From Salinisphaera orenii subsp. orenii MK-B5 (GTDB taxonomy: Bacteria > Pseudomonadota > Gammaproteobacteria > Nevskiales > Salinisphaeraceae), in the NCBI RefSeq assembly GCF_003788635.1, contig NZ_AYKH01000021.1, positions 1 through 35,614 on the forward strand: a stretch of DNA of 35,614 nt, in the 5' to 3' direction. A model generated the notes under the pieces. It had not been told where the DNA came from, ran no database searches, and worked only from the letters and a program-made list of their open reading frames with translations. Of the stretch, positions 1 to 7,542 are shown one piece after another. How positions within the stretch are numbered: the first letter of the stretch is position 1; every line of letters begins with the position of its first letter. The position numbers and the translations under genes were made by a program.

Positions 1-206
1 CTCGTCGTTCCTGGCCCAAGCTCAGATCGCGTGTCTCTGCTTATGGCTTAAAATTTCGTGACGACACGCCTTAACACCCCGAATATCGAAGCTGGAAACT
101 TGCCCAGCGCCCGGCCGATATCGCTCTAGAACTCGCCACGCCCCCAACGCGTCCACAATTCATCTTTCTGGGCCTCAGTCAGACCCGGCCTGCCGACTCT
201 TGCCAT
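1..206 (-). pseudogene. IS30-family transposase, N-terminal relic (partial)
   Basis: Reading the minus strand from an ATG at 206-204 gives MARVGRPGLTEAQKDELW followed by a TRWGRGEF segment, then a TAG, then SDIGRALGK. This matches the N-terminal helix-turn-helix region typical of IS30-family transposases (RPGL..AQK.ELW.RW..GES.S.IGRALGK). The in-frame TAG at about 128-126 and loss of the normal frame after the GVLRR segment show that it is dead. The rest would lie to the left of the window. It starts only about 50 bases from the IS3 orfA tail and points away from it, so two unrelated insertion sequences lie back to back or one entered the other. The family call rests on pattern recognition of about 40 residues. 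Confidence 0.5.
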
Positions 207-258
207 ACCACGCTCCGGTAAGTGCTAATAGAAATACGTGGTGTTGCATTGATCCGTT

Positions 259-297
259 GAATCTACCGCGGCGTACTTCGCCAGGGCGCTGCCGTGA
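259..297 (+). pseudogene. IS3-family orfA, C-terminal scrap
   Basis: The last twelve codons read ESTAAYFARALP and then TGA. They resemble the usual end of IS3-family OrfA (..KKAAAYFAKALP). The TGA (295-297) overlaps the GTG start of orfB at 294, the arrangement normally used for the programmed -1 frameshift that makes the OrfAB transposase. No recognisable orfA helix-turn-helix lies upstream, so the 5' part of the element, including its left inverted repeat, has been lost. Confidence 0.55.
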
Positions 298-1142
298 ATT
301 ACGCCTTTATTGCTTCGCAGCAACGCCAGCATTCGATCAGCCTGATGTGTCGGGTGCTACAGGCGAGTCGTTCCGGCTACTACGCGTGGACAGCTCAGCC
401 GCCGACCGCCCATGAGCGACACGACCGCGCGTTGTTGACACATATACGCCAGGCGCACGAGCAGAACCGCCAAGCCTATGGCTATCTTAAGACTTAGCGA
501 GCGTTGAACAAGGCAGGCGTATCCTGCGGCAAGCATCGCGTAGCTCGGCTACGCCGAGATCACGGCATTCTGGCGCGTCGTCGACGCCGGTTCATTGCGA
601 TCACGCATTCACGGCTCGACCTGGGCCATGCACCGAACGTCTTGCGTCGGCGGTTTCGTACGGCCTCGCCGGATCAAGCCTGAGTGGGCGATGTCACGTT
701 CATCGCGACGCGTGAAGGCTGGCTTTATTTAGCGGTATTGATCGATCTCTATGCGCGATCGGTTGTTGGCTGGTCGATGTCGACACGCAACAACACGGCA
801 CTCGTGCAAGAAGCGCTGGAAATGGCGGTCGATCAACGTCAGCCCAAGCCGGCACTGATCCATCACAGTGACCAAGGCCAAACGTAAGCGGTGTCAACGT
901 ACCGGCGTCGACTGACTGAGCTCGGCATGGTCTCGAGCATGTCCAGAAAAGGCGACTGTTGGGACAATGCGGTGGCGGAGAGCTTCTTCGCAACGCTGAA
1001 GGTCGATCGCCGCGTGTTCGCCAGCCGTCAAGCGGCTCGAACGGCGATCTTTGAGTACATCGAAAACTGCCAGCGTATCCATCAGACGCTGGGCTATCGA
1101 ACGCCGCTAGAAGTGGAAGCATTCCATCAAGCTGTAGCTTGA
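294..1142 (+). pseudogene. IS3-family transposase orfB with three in-frame stops
   Basis: One continuous reading frame encodes a full OrfB: an N-terminal HTH_21-type region (SLMCRVLQASRSGYYAW) followed by an rve integrase core. It is interrupted by TAG at 495-497, TGA at 681-683 and TAA at 885-887, all in the same frame with no indel. By comparison with relatives the first two replace Trp (YLKT-W-RAL and DQA-W-VGD) and the third replaces Tyr (GQT-Y-A). The catalytic DDE residues are still present: Asp in VGDVTF (codon 690), Asp in HHSDQG (codon 870) and Glu in DNAVAESFF (codon 978). The GTG start overlaps the orfA stop. Decay by point mutation only suggests an old, immobile copy. The right end probably lies near 1150-1175. 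Confidence 0.85.
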
Positions 1143-1185
1143 TTTACCTGTCCGTGGGAGCCGGGCCAGCTGAGTCTATCCCTTA

Positions 1186-2799
1186 TTATTCCTCTAGAAT
1201 TTTCGAGAATATTTCGCCATCGAGACGAGCGAAAGTATCAGTATCAGTAGTGACAAGGGGAGCCAAAGTATCAGCCATAAAAGCATCGACATCATTGCCA
1301 TAACGACGCAGGTCAAGAAGCTTTCTAAGCCCATTATATATTTGCCCTGACGCAGATTTTAGATCGTCCGAAGGGCAGCCACGCTCTCGAGCAGAATTAA
1401 GGCCGTCGATCTTGCACTGCAGAGCATCTTTAACTAGCCCCTCTTCCTTTATCTCAACGCAAAATTTCTGAATAATTTCGTCGGAAAGGAGATAGGACTC
1501 TAATTGCCGCTCACCGGTCACTAATACGCCTCTTTTACTTAGATCGCTAACTTCATTGTCTGATTTATCGTCGCGATCGACTAGCCTCACCACCTTAGTT
1601 CGGGGCAAGACATGATCTAATAATTCGTGGCCGGGGTGATTTTCTTTACTCAGATCGTTGCTCGCACCACCTGCTACGAAGACAAACTCCGAATATTTTT
1701 GCGATGCTATTTTTTGGTAGATATGTCCGTCGAAATTTTTACGGCGATTACCAGATAACGATCCCTCACATAAAACGATTGCACGCGGAGAAAGGTCAGT
1801 CGCCAAATCGTCCAGTGTGATAGATAAAAATTTCTGCCAGACAACAGCGTCTATAGATGCGGGCTCAAGGACCGCTGCTTCGTCGAAGTCCACTTCACCG
1901 AAGTCCAAGAAAACGACCGAACCTGGATCTCTTCCTGAAATTTCTTTCGCTTTTTTAATGACGCCCAGCGAGTGACTAGTCAACCACAATTGGCAATTAT
2001 CAGGAACTTGGTTGTATAACTCTTCGACCAACCTACCTTGCAATGCCGTATGCATGTGCGTCTCAGGCTCATCTACAACAAAAATAGTGTCATCAAAATA
2101 TTTTTTCTTTATTATTAAATCCAACAAAAGATCGAATGCTGATTTCTCGCCCCCGGACAAGTTCTTATAATGATATGACTTGACTGTGCCTTTTTCGAAG
2201 TAGAACGCCCCATCACCTAACGGGTCGCCAATATTATTGAGAAGCAAATCAGAAAAGACTCGACGCATTGAGTCTCGTATGGATCCAATAAGCTCTTCTC
2301 TTAGATTTCGTACACTTTTATCGTCATTTTTCTCTGCATAGACACCCTGCATTGTTTCATGCACCAGCCTTTGATAATTTTTCGATACCGTTTGATCGTT
2401 GTCGATGAATTTCTCGACTGGTTGATCGTCAGCAGGATTTCCCATTCGTGAGAAGCTGTTAATCGTGAAGTCCGGATCGTTTCTATAAGCCGTACGGAAA
2501 TACATCAAATTGCGTGGCAATCTGCCCGACTGCCAGTCGAAATTATGAAATGATATCGATATATTTGTATTTATATCGTATTTCTCTGCCTCAGATCTAG
2601 CATAATAAGTTTTATCGTTTGACCAGCCAAAGTCAGCTCTATTGCGCCGATAAAACTGATTAAAAGCGTCAAACAAAGAAGACTTCCCACTGCCGTTCGG
2701 CCCCACAATAATAATCAACTTGGCAGTTTCAGGAATCGATTTTATTTCGAAGTCTGAAAATCTTTTAAACCTTTTTATTTTTATATTTGATATTTTCAT
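1186..2799 (-). CDS. AAA (ABC-type/SMC-like) ATPase with C-terminal TOPRIM-like domain, OLD/PARIS-like
   Basis: 537 residues. The N-terminal half is an ABC/SMC-type ATPase: Walker A GPNGSGKS (33-40), signature LSGGEKS (214-220), Walker B IFVVDEPE (239-246) and switch His in TSHS (276). The C-terminal half has TOPRIM hallmarks: Glu345 in IVLCEG, and Asp408/Asp410 in RLVDRDD, followed by ERQLESYLL (430-438), which resembles DUF4435-type proteins. Proteins with this layout (OLD nucleases, GajA, and the AriA+AriB pair of PARIS) act in phage defence as ATP-regulated nucleases, so a defence role is a reasonable inference. No helicase partner (GajB) or second effector gene is visible. The start has AAGGG eight bases upstream. 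Its AT-rich codon use, unlike the GC-rich core, and the adjacent IS relics indicate horizontal acquisition. The gene appears intact. Confidence 0.75.
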   Translation of the reverse strand: MKISNIKIKRFKRFSDFEIKSIPETAKLIIIVGPNGSGKSSLFDAFNQFYRRNRADFGWSNDKTYYARSEAEKYDINTNISISFHNFDWQSGRLPRNLMYFRTAYRNDPDFTINSFSRMGNPADDQPVEKFIDNDQTVSKNYQRLVHETMQGVYAEKNDDKSVRNLREELIGSIRDSMRRVFSDLLLNNIGDPLGDGAFYFEKGTVKSYHYKNLSGGEKSAFDLLLDLIIKKKYFDDTIFVVDEPETHMHTALQGRLVEELYNQVPDNCQLWLTSHSLGVIKKAKEISGRDPGSVVFLDFGEVDFDEAAVLEPASIDAVVWQKFLSITLDDLATDLSPRAIVLCEGSLSGNRRKNFDGHIYQKIASQKYSEFVFVAGGASNDLSKENHPGHELLDHVLPRTKVVRLVDRDDKSDNEVSDLSKRGVLVTGERQLESYLLSDEIIQKFCVEIKEEGLVKDALQCKIDGLNSARERGCPSDDLKSASGQIYNGLRKLLDLRRYGNDVDAFMADTLAPLVTTDTDTFARLDGEIFSKILEE

Positions 2800-2851
2800 T
2801 CGAAACCCTTGTGCACAAACTCTGGCGTCACTTCCCGGGAGGCGTAAAGTC

Positions 2852-2882
2852 GAAAAAAAAGCGGGCTAGAAGCCCGCTTTTA
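2852..2882 (-). terminator. Intrinsic terminator of nrdAB
   Basis: A perfect 8-bp stem AGCGGGCT/AGCCCGCT (2860-2867 and 2871-2878) with an AGA loop is followed, in minus-strand reading, by eight T residues (2860-2853). It begins about 15 bases beyond the nrdB stop and separates nrdAB transcription from the ATPase gene that lies next on the same strand. A shorter T run on the other side could give weak activity in the opposite direction. Confidence 0.9.
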
Positions 2883-2892
2883 AGTTAACAGC

Positions 2893-4092
2893 TTAATCCC
2901 AACTCAACGCCCCACCCGACTGATACTCAATCACCCGAGTCTCAAAGAAGTTCTTCTCCTTGTTCAGATCCATCATCTCGCTCATCCACGGGAACGGGTT
3001 CTCCGCGCCGGGATACAGCTCGGCCAGGCCGATCTGTGAGCAGCGGCGGTTGGCGATGAACTTCATGTACTCGTCGAACATTGAGGCGTTCAGGCCGAGC
3101 ACGCCACGGGGCATGGTGTCGTGGGCGGATTCGATCTCGAGGTGCATGGCCTCGTCGATCTTGGCCCGCATTTCCTCCTGGAAGCTCTCGGTCCAGAGGT
3201 GCGGGTTCTCGATCTTGATCTGGTTGATGACGTCGATGCCGAAGTTCAGGTGCATGGACTCGTCGCGCATGATGTACTGGATCTGCTCGGCGGTGCCGGT
3301 CATCTTGTTGCGGCGGCCGAACGACAGGAACTGGACGAAGCCGGCGTAGAACCAGATGCCTTCGAAGATGACGTAGAAGGCGATGAGGTCGCGCAGAAAC
3401 TTCTGGTCGTTCTCGGGTGTGCCGGTGGTGAAGTCCGGGTCGTTCAGGCTCTGGGTGAACTGCATGGCCCAGGCGGCCTTGTTGTGCACGCTGGGCAGCT
3501 CGCGGTACATGTTGAAGATCTCGCCCTCGTCGAGGTTGAGGCTCTCCACGATGTACTGGAAGCAGTGGCCGTGCACGGCTTCCTCGAACGCCTGGCGCAG
3601 CAGGTACTGGCGGCATTCGGGGTTGGTGAGGTGCTTGTAGATGCCCAGCACCAGGTTGTTGGCCACCAGCGATTCGGAGGACGAGAAGAAGCCGAAGCCG
3701 CGCTTTAGGATCATGCGCTCGTCGTCGGTCAGGCCGTTCGGGTCCTGCCAGGTGGCGATGTCCGCGGCCATGTTCACTTCCTGCGGCATCCAGTGGTTGG
3801 CGCAGGCGTTGAGGTACTTCTCCCAGGCCCAGGTGTACTTGAAGGGCACAAGCTGGTTGACGTCGGCGCGGCAGTTGATGATCTGCTTTTCGTCGACGGA
3901 GACGCGGTCGCCGCCGAGCTCGACCTGCTCCAGCCCGGTGACGGACTCGCCGGTCTCGTCTTCCGGCGCCGCCTCGGCGGCCTTGTCGAGCGCGAACGGG
4001 TCGGGCGATTCGCCGGCCGGATTGGGGTGGGTGGACGTACCGGGGCGCGGGGTCGGCGTGCCCTGGCGCGGGGTGTCTTCGAAGTCGAGCAT
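2893..4092 (-). CDS. nrdB: Ribonucleoside-diphosphate reductase beta subunit, class Ic type (Phe at the radical site)
   Basis: This 399-residue protein is the R2 subunit that generates the oxidant used by NrdA to make deoxyribonucleotides. Candidate metal ligands are Glu140, Glu171, His174, Glu244, Glu278 and His281 (in SSSES, EEAVHGH, VIFEGIW and RDESMH). The residue where E. coli NrdB has its radical Tyr122 is Phe178; its TTC codon is at 3559-3561. All seven positions keep the exact spacing of the Chlamydia trachomatis protein (E89, E120, H123, F127, E193, E227, H230), each offset by 51. This points to a Mn/Fe cofactor without a tyrosyl radical. A Pro/Glu-rich N-terminal extension of about 60 residues precedes the fold. 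The C-terminus ends in Tyr390 and an SGGALSWD tail that probably docks on NrdA. AAGGGA precedes the ATG. It lies 197 bases after nrdA on the same strand. Confidence 0.95.
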   Translation of the reverse strand: MLDFEDTPRQGTPTPRPGTSTHPNPAGESPDPFALDKAAEAAPEDETGESVTGLEQVELGGDRVSVDEKQIINCRADVNQLVPFKYTWAWEKYLNACANHWMPQEVNMAADIATWQDPNGLTDDERMILKRGFGFFSSSESLVANNLVLGIYKHLTNPECRQYLLRQAFEEAVHGHCFQYIVESLNLDEGEIFNMYRELPSVHNKAAWAMQFTQSLNDPDFTTGTPENDQKFLRDLIAFYVIFEGIWFYAGFVQFLSFGRRNKMTGTAEQIQYIMRDESMHLNFGIDVINQIKIENPHLWTESFQEEMRAKIDEAMHLEIESAHDTMPRGVLGLNASMFDEYMKFIANRRCSQIGLAELYPGAENPFPWMSEMMDLNKEKNFFETRVIEYQSGGALSWD

Positions 4093-4134
4093 GGCGTTAT
4101 CCCTTGCGTGTAACTGGCGGTTCGCTGTGCGTGA

Positions 4135-4152
4135 GGCGCGCCCGGGCGCGCC
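4135..4152. repeat. Perfect 18-bp GC-only palindrome in the nrdA-nrdB spacer
   Basis: GGCGCGCCCGGGCGCGCC is its own reverse complement and lies 43 bases upstream of the nrdB start, inside the 197-base spacer. In the nrdAB transcript it could form a strong hairpin. No T run follows, so it is not a standard terminator. An effect on mRNA stability or on relative NrdA/NrdB output is possible. Chance occurrence in GC-rich DNA cannot be excluded. Confidence 0.5.
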
Positions 4153-4289
4153 GTGATCTGTCCGGAGCCGGGGCCATCGGCCGCGTGTCGGCGCAGCCGA
4201 TGCCCCTCGTGGATGGAGGGCGCGGCCCGGCCGTCGTCATGTCGTATCCGCGTGTCATGGCGATCGGCCGGTCCGCTGCCCGCGCCCGC

Positions 4290-7200
4290 CTACTGGCAGG
4301 CCTCGCAGTCCGGGTCGTCGATGGCGCAGGCCATGGGCGCGGTCGGCTGGGCCGCCGGGGCGGCGGTGGCCCCGGCCGGCGCGTGCTGCACGCCGTTGCT
4401 GGCCGAGCCGTTGCTCCCGCCCTGACCGGTCGCCGAGGCCGTGGGCCACTCGCCGCCGCCGGCACCGGAGGCCGAGCCGCCGCCCGCGGCGGGCGCCCCG
4501 CCGCTGCCGTGGCCGCCGTGGTTGACGGCGTTCAGGCGATGGTCGGTGACCGTGGATTTCTCCACGTGGGTCGCCCCCATGGTGCGCAGGTAGTAGGTGG
4601 TCTTCAGGCCCTTCTTCCAGGCCAGCTTGTAGAGCTCGTCGAGCTTGCGGCCCGACGGTTCGGCCATGTAGAGGTTCAGGCTCTGGGCCTGGTCGATCCA
4701 CTTCTGCCGACGCGAGCCGGACTCGACCAGCCAGCGCGGGTCGATCTCGAAGGCGCATTTGTAGAGCACCTTGAGCTCGTCCGGGATGCGGTCGATGGCC
4801 TGCACGGAGCCGTCGTAGTACTTGAGGTCGTTGGCCATGACCTCGTCCCACAGCTCGAGGGCCTTGAGGTCCTCGACCAGGTACGGGTTGGCCACCGTGA
4901 ACTCGCCCGACAGGTTCGATTTGACGTACAAGTTCTGGTATGTCGGCTCGATGGACTGCGACACGCCGGTGATGTTGGCGATGGTCGCGGTCGGGGCGAT
5001 GGCCATGGTGTTGGAGTTGCGCATACCGACCTGGCCGATGCGGCTGCGCAGGGCCTCCCAGTCCAGCGTGGCGCTGTCGTCCTGCTCCAGATAGGGCTCT
5101 CCGCCCGGGGCTTCGCCGCGGTTCTCGCGCAGCAGGCGGATGGAGTCGATCGGCAGGATGCCCTGGTCCCAGAGGCTGCCCTTGAAGGAACTGTAGGCGC
5201 CGCGTTCCTCGGCCAGGTTGGTCGAGGCCTTGATCGCAAGGTAGCTGATCTGCTCCATGGAACGATCGGCGAACGCGACCGCCTCGTCCGACTCATAGGG
5301 CAGCTTGAGCTTGTACAGCGCGTCCTGGAAGCCCATCAGACCCATGCCCACCGGGCGATGCCGCAGATTGGAGTCGCGCGCGGTCTTGACGCTGTAATAG
5401 TTGTATTCGATGACGTTGTCGAGCATGCGCATCGCGGTGTTGATCGTGGCTTCCAGCTTGGCCACGTTCAGCTCGCCGCCTTCGATGTGCTGCGGCAGGT
5501 TCACCGATCCCAGATTGCAGACCGCGATCTCCTTGCCCGGCGAGGTGTTGAGCGTGATCTCCGTACACAGGTTGGAGCTGTGCACCACGCCGCGGTGCTG
5601 CTGCGGGCTGCGCAGGTTGCACGGGTCCTTGAAGGTGAACCACGGGTGGCCCGTTTCGAACAGCAGGCTCAGCATCTTGCGCCACAGATTGACCGCGGAG
5701 ATCTTCTTGAAGTTGGTGATCTCGCCGCGGGCGGCCTTGGCCTCGTAGCCCGCATAGGCCTCCTCGAAGGCCGCGCCGGTCAGATCGTGCAGGTCCGGCA
5801 CGTCGTTGGGCGAGAACAGCGTCCATTCCTCGTCGTTGAGCACGCGCTTGACGAACAGATCCGGGATCCAGTTCGCGGTGTTCATGTCGTGGGTCCGGCG
5901 CCGGTCGTCACCGGTGTTCTTGCGCAGGTCGAGGAACTCCTCGATGTCCTTGTGCCAGGTCTCGAGATAGGCACAGACCGCGCCCTTGCGCTTGCCGCCC
6001 TGGTTGACCGCCACGGCCGTGTCGTTGACGACCTTGAGGAACGGCACCACGCCCTGCGACTTGCCGTTGGTGCCCTTGATGTGGGCGCCCATGGCGCGGA
6101 CGTTGGTCCAGTCGTTGCCCAGACCGCCGGCGAATTTCGACAGCAGGGCGTTGTCCTGCACCGCCTCGTAGATGCCGTGCAGGTCGTCGGCGACGCTGGT
6201 CAGATAGCAGGACGAGAGCTGCGGGCGCAGCGTGCCGGAGTTGAACAGCGTCGGCGTCGAGGACATGAAGTCGAAGCTCGACAGCAGCTTGTAGAACTCG
6301 ATCGCCTTTTCCTCACGCTCGATCTCGTTGATCGCCAGGCCCATGGCCACGCGCATGAAGAACGCCTGCGGCAGCTCGAAGCGGCGCGATTCGTAGTGGA
6401 TGAAGTAGCGGTCGTAGAGCGTCTGCAGGCCGAGATAGGTGAAGCCCAGATCGCGGTCGGCGATCAGCGCGTGGCCGAGCCTGTCCAGATCGTACTCGCC
6501 CAGGCGCGGGTCGAGCAGTTCGTGCTTCACGCCGCGGGCGATGAAGTCCTTGAAGTACTCGGGATAGCGCTCGCGCATCTCGGCGTGGGTGGCGTACTCC
6601 ACCGCGTCGTCGGCGAGGAAGGTCAGCGCCTCGTGGCGCAGCTTGTCCATGAGCAGGCGCGCGGCGACCGTGCCGTAGTTGGGCTCGGCCTCGAGGCGCT
6701 GGCGCGCGGACAGGATGAGCGCGGTCGACAGCTCATCCTCGGTGATGCCGTCGTAGGCGTTCTTGAGCGTGTCGGCCAGCACCTTCTCGTCGGAGACGCC
6801 GGCCACGTCCGCACAGGCCTCGTCGATGACGCGCGTCAGCCGGTCGCGGTCCAGCGGCGTGACGGTGCCGTCGTTGAAGGAGACGTTGATCTCGTTGGAC
6901 ACGGCCTCGCCGGCGCCGGTCTCGGCCTGCTTGGCCGCGCGCTCGCGGGCGCGCTCCTCGCGATAGAGCACGTAGGAGCGGGCGACCTTGTGCTCGCCGA
7001 AGCGCATCAGCGCCAGCTCGACGTAGTCCTGGATGTCCTCGATGTGGACCGCGCCGCCGCCGGGCAGGCTGCGGGTCACGCCCGAGACGACCTGCTCGGT
7101 GATGTCCTTGACGGTCTGGCGGATGCGGCTGGAGGCCGCGCCCTGCCGGCCCTCGACATCGATGAACGCCTTGGTGACGGCGAGCTCGATCTTGGAGGCG

Positions 7201-7337
7201 TCGAACGGCGTGACCTTGCCGTTGCGCCGGATGACCTTGTGGCCGCCCGGCGCGGTCGCCTCGATGCTCGCCCCGTCCGACGCCGCCGGCTGCTGCGTGT
7301 GCGCCGTCGGGCGCTCGGAAACCTCTGTCTGCTCCAT
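4290..7337 (-). CDS. nrdA: Ribonucleoside-diphosphate reductase alpha subunit with two ATP-cones
   Basis: 1015 residues, the catalytic R1 subunit. An ATP-cone at about 33-125 (KVIRRNGKVTPFD...) is followed by a second cone-like region at about 150-240 (DGTVTPLDRDRL...), then the ten-stranded barrel. The active site is recognisable: Cys377 (SSCYLTS), the N589-x-C591-x-E593 triad (SNLCTEI) and Cys607 (CNLGSVN). The Gly/Ala/Ser-rich C-terminal tail ends in a CEAC pair (1011, 1014) that would relay reducing equivalents. I chose the ATG at 7337 because GGAG lies seven bases upstream. A longer in-frame start at 7466 would run through the predicted promoter and one NrdR box. Two N-terminal cones are also typical of Pseudomonas-type NrdA. 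The gene is cotranscribed with nrdB. Confidence 0.97.
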   Translation of the reverse strand: MEQTEVSERPTAHTQQPAASDGASIEATAPGGHKVIRRNGKVTPFDASKIELAVTKAFIDVEGRQGAASSRIRQTVKDITEQVVSGVTRSLPGGGAVHIEDIQDYVELALMRFGEHKVARSYVLYREERARERAAKQAETGAGEAVSNEINVSFNDGTVTPLDRDRLTRVIDEACADVAGVSDEKVLADTLKNAYDGITEDELSTALILSARQRLEAEPNYGTVAARLLMDKLRHEALTFLADDAVEYATHAEMRERYPEYFKDFIARGVKHELLDPRLGEYDLDRLGHALIADRDLGFTYLGLQTLYDRYFIHYESRRFELPQAFFMRVAMGLAINEIEREEKAIEFYKLLSSFDFMSSTPTLFNSGTLRPQLSSCYLTSVADDLHGIYEAVQDNALLSKFAGGLGNDWTNVRAMGAHIKGTNGKSQGVVPFLKVVNDTAVAVNQGGKRKGAVCAYLETWHKDIEEFLDLRKNTGDDRRRTHDMNTANWIPDLFVKRVLNDEEWTLFSPNDVPDLHDLTGAAFEEAYAGYEAKAARGEITNFKKISAVNLWRKMLSLLFETGHPWFTFKDPCNLRSPQQHRGVVHSSNLCTEITLNTSPGKEIAVCNLGSVNLPQHIEGGELNVAKLEATINTAMRMLDNVIEYNYYSVKTARDSNLRHRPVGMGLMGFQDALYKLKLPYESDEAVAFADRSMEQISYLAIKASTNLAEERGAYSSFKGSLWDQGILPIDSIRLLRENRGEAPGGEPYLEQDDSATLDWEALRSRIGQVGMRNSNTMAIAPTATIANITGVSQSIEPTYQNLYVKSNLSGEFTVANPYLVEDLKALELWDEVMANDLKYYDGSVQAIDRIPDELKVLYKCAFEIDPRWLVESGSRRQKWIDQAQSLNLYMAEPSGRKLDELYKLAWKKGLKTTYYLRTMGATHVEKSTVTDHRLNAVNHGGHGSGGAPAAGGGSASGAGGGEWPTASATGQGGSNGSASNGVQHAPAGATAAPAAQPTAPMACAIDDPDCEACQ

Positions 7338-7438
7338 GATGACTCCGCGCTGGTGGCGGCGCGCGCCTGATCGCGCGCCGCTGGAAAACTGGCTGTCCCC
7401 GGGCCGCGGCGTCTGGCGCACGGCGACCGTTGCATGAA

Positions 7439-7466
7439 ACTCTACCCCACTAGATACTGTGGTCAA
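7439..7466 (-). promoter_or_regulatory. Predicted sigma-70 promoter of nrdAB
   Basis: Read on the minus strand: -35 TTGACC (7466-7461), a 16-base spacer, and -10 TAGAGT (7444-7439). Transcription would start near 7432, giving a leader of about 95 bases before the nrdA ATG at 7337. The downstream NrdR box fills the spacer, which fits repression by blocking RNA polymerase. The promoter elements are matched by eye; the pairing with NrdR boxes raises confidence. Confidence 0.6.
7447..7462. promoter_or_regulatory. NrdR box 1
   Basis: CCACTAGATACTGTGG fits the 16-base NrdR palindrome (ACwAtATaTwGt core) with small deviations. It lies between the predicted -35 and -10 of nrdAB. NrdR is the ATP/dATP-sensing repressor of ribonucleotide reductase genes and usually binds two boxes in tandem. 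Confidence 0.75.
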
Positions 7467-7488
7467 GTCGCGGTTTTGGCCCCTTCAG

Positions 7489-7504
7489 TCACTATATGTT
7501 GTGC
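7489..7504. promoter_or_regulatory. NrdR box 2
   Basis: TCACTATATGTTGTGC is a strong match to the NrdR palindrome. Its centre is 42 bp from that of box 1, about four helical turns, so both boxes would lie on the same face of the DNA. Tandem boxes a whole number of turns apart are a hallmark of NrdR control. The more usual spacing is about three turns. Confidence 0.8.
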
Positions 7505-7533
7505 CGGGCCGGTGGACAAGGCGGGCACAAGAC

Positions 7534-7542
7534 TGTGGATAA
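7534..7542 (-). promoter_or_regulatory. DnaA box (perfect TTATCCACA)
   Basis: TGTGGATAA on the plus strand is the perfect consensus DnaA box on the minus strand. It lies about 70 bases upstream of the predicted nrdAB -35. DnaA is known to act at the E. coli nrdAB promoter, linking nucleotide supply to replication, so the same link is plausible here. Only one perfect box was seen, so this is not a replication origin. Confidence 0.55.

Larger units (their letters stand above)
259..1175 (+). mobile_element. IS3-family insertion sequence remnant
   Basis: This spans the orfA tail, the degraded orfB and a short 3' flank (about 1148-1175) that begins TGTCCGTGGGAGCC, similar in character to IS3-family terminal repeats. 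The left inverted repeat and most of orfA are missing, so the element cannot move by itself. The right boundary is approximate because no partner repeat is available for comparison. It ends only about 10 bases from the stop codon of the adjacent ATPase gene. Confidence 0.6.

Noticed and set aside
4097-4289. Small genes in the nrdA-nrdB spacer
   Set aside because: The open frames there are short, compositional, and lack ribosome-binding sites.
4104-7370. A 1088-codon open frame antisense to nrdA
   Set aside because: It is the mirror of GC-rich codons of a certain gene (nrdA has all active-site motifs). The product is Arg/Gly/Val-rich without any domain, and no ribosome-binding site supports it.
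7338-7466. Longer nrdA start at 7466
   Set aside because: It would run through the predicted -10, and overlaps NrdR box 1. GGAG before ATG 7337 gives a better start.
7534-7542. Replication origin near the DnaA box
   Set aside because: Only one perfect box, no AT-rich unwinding region, and no dnaA, dnaN or gidA nearby.
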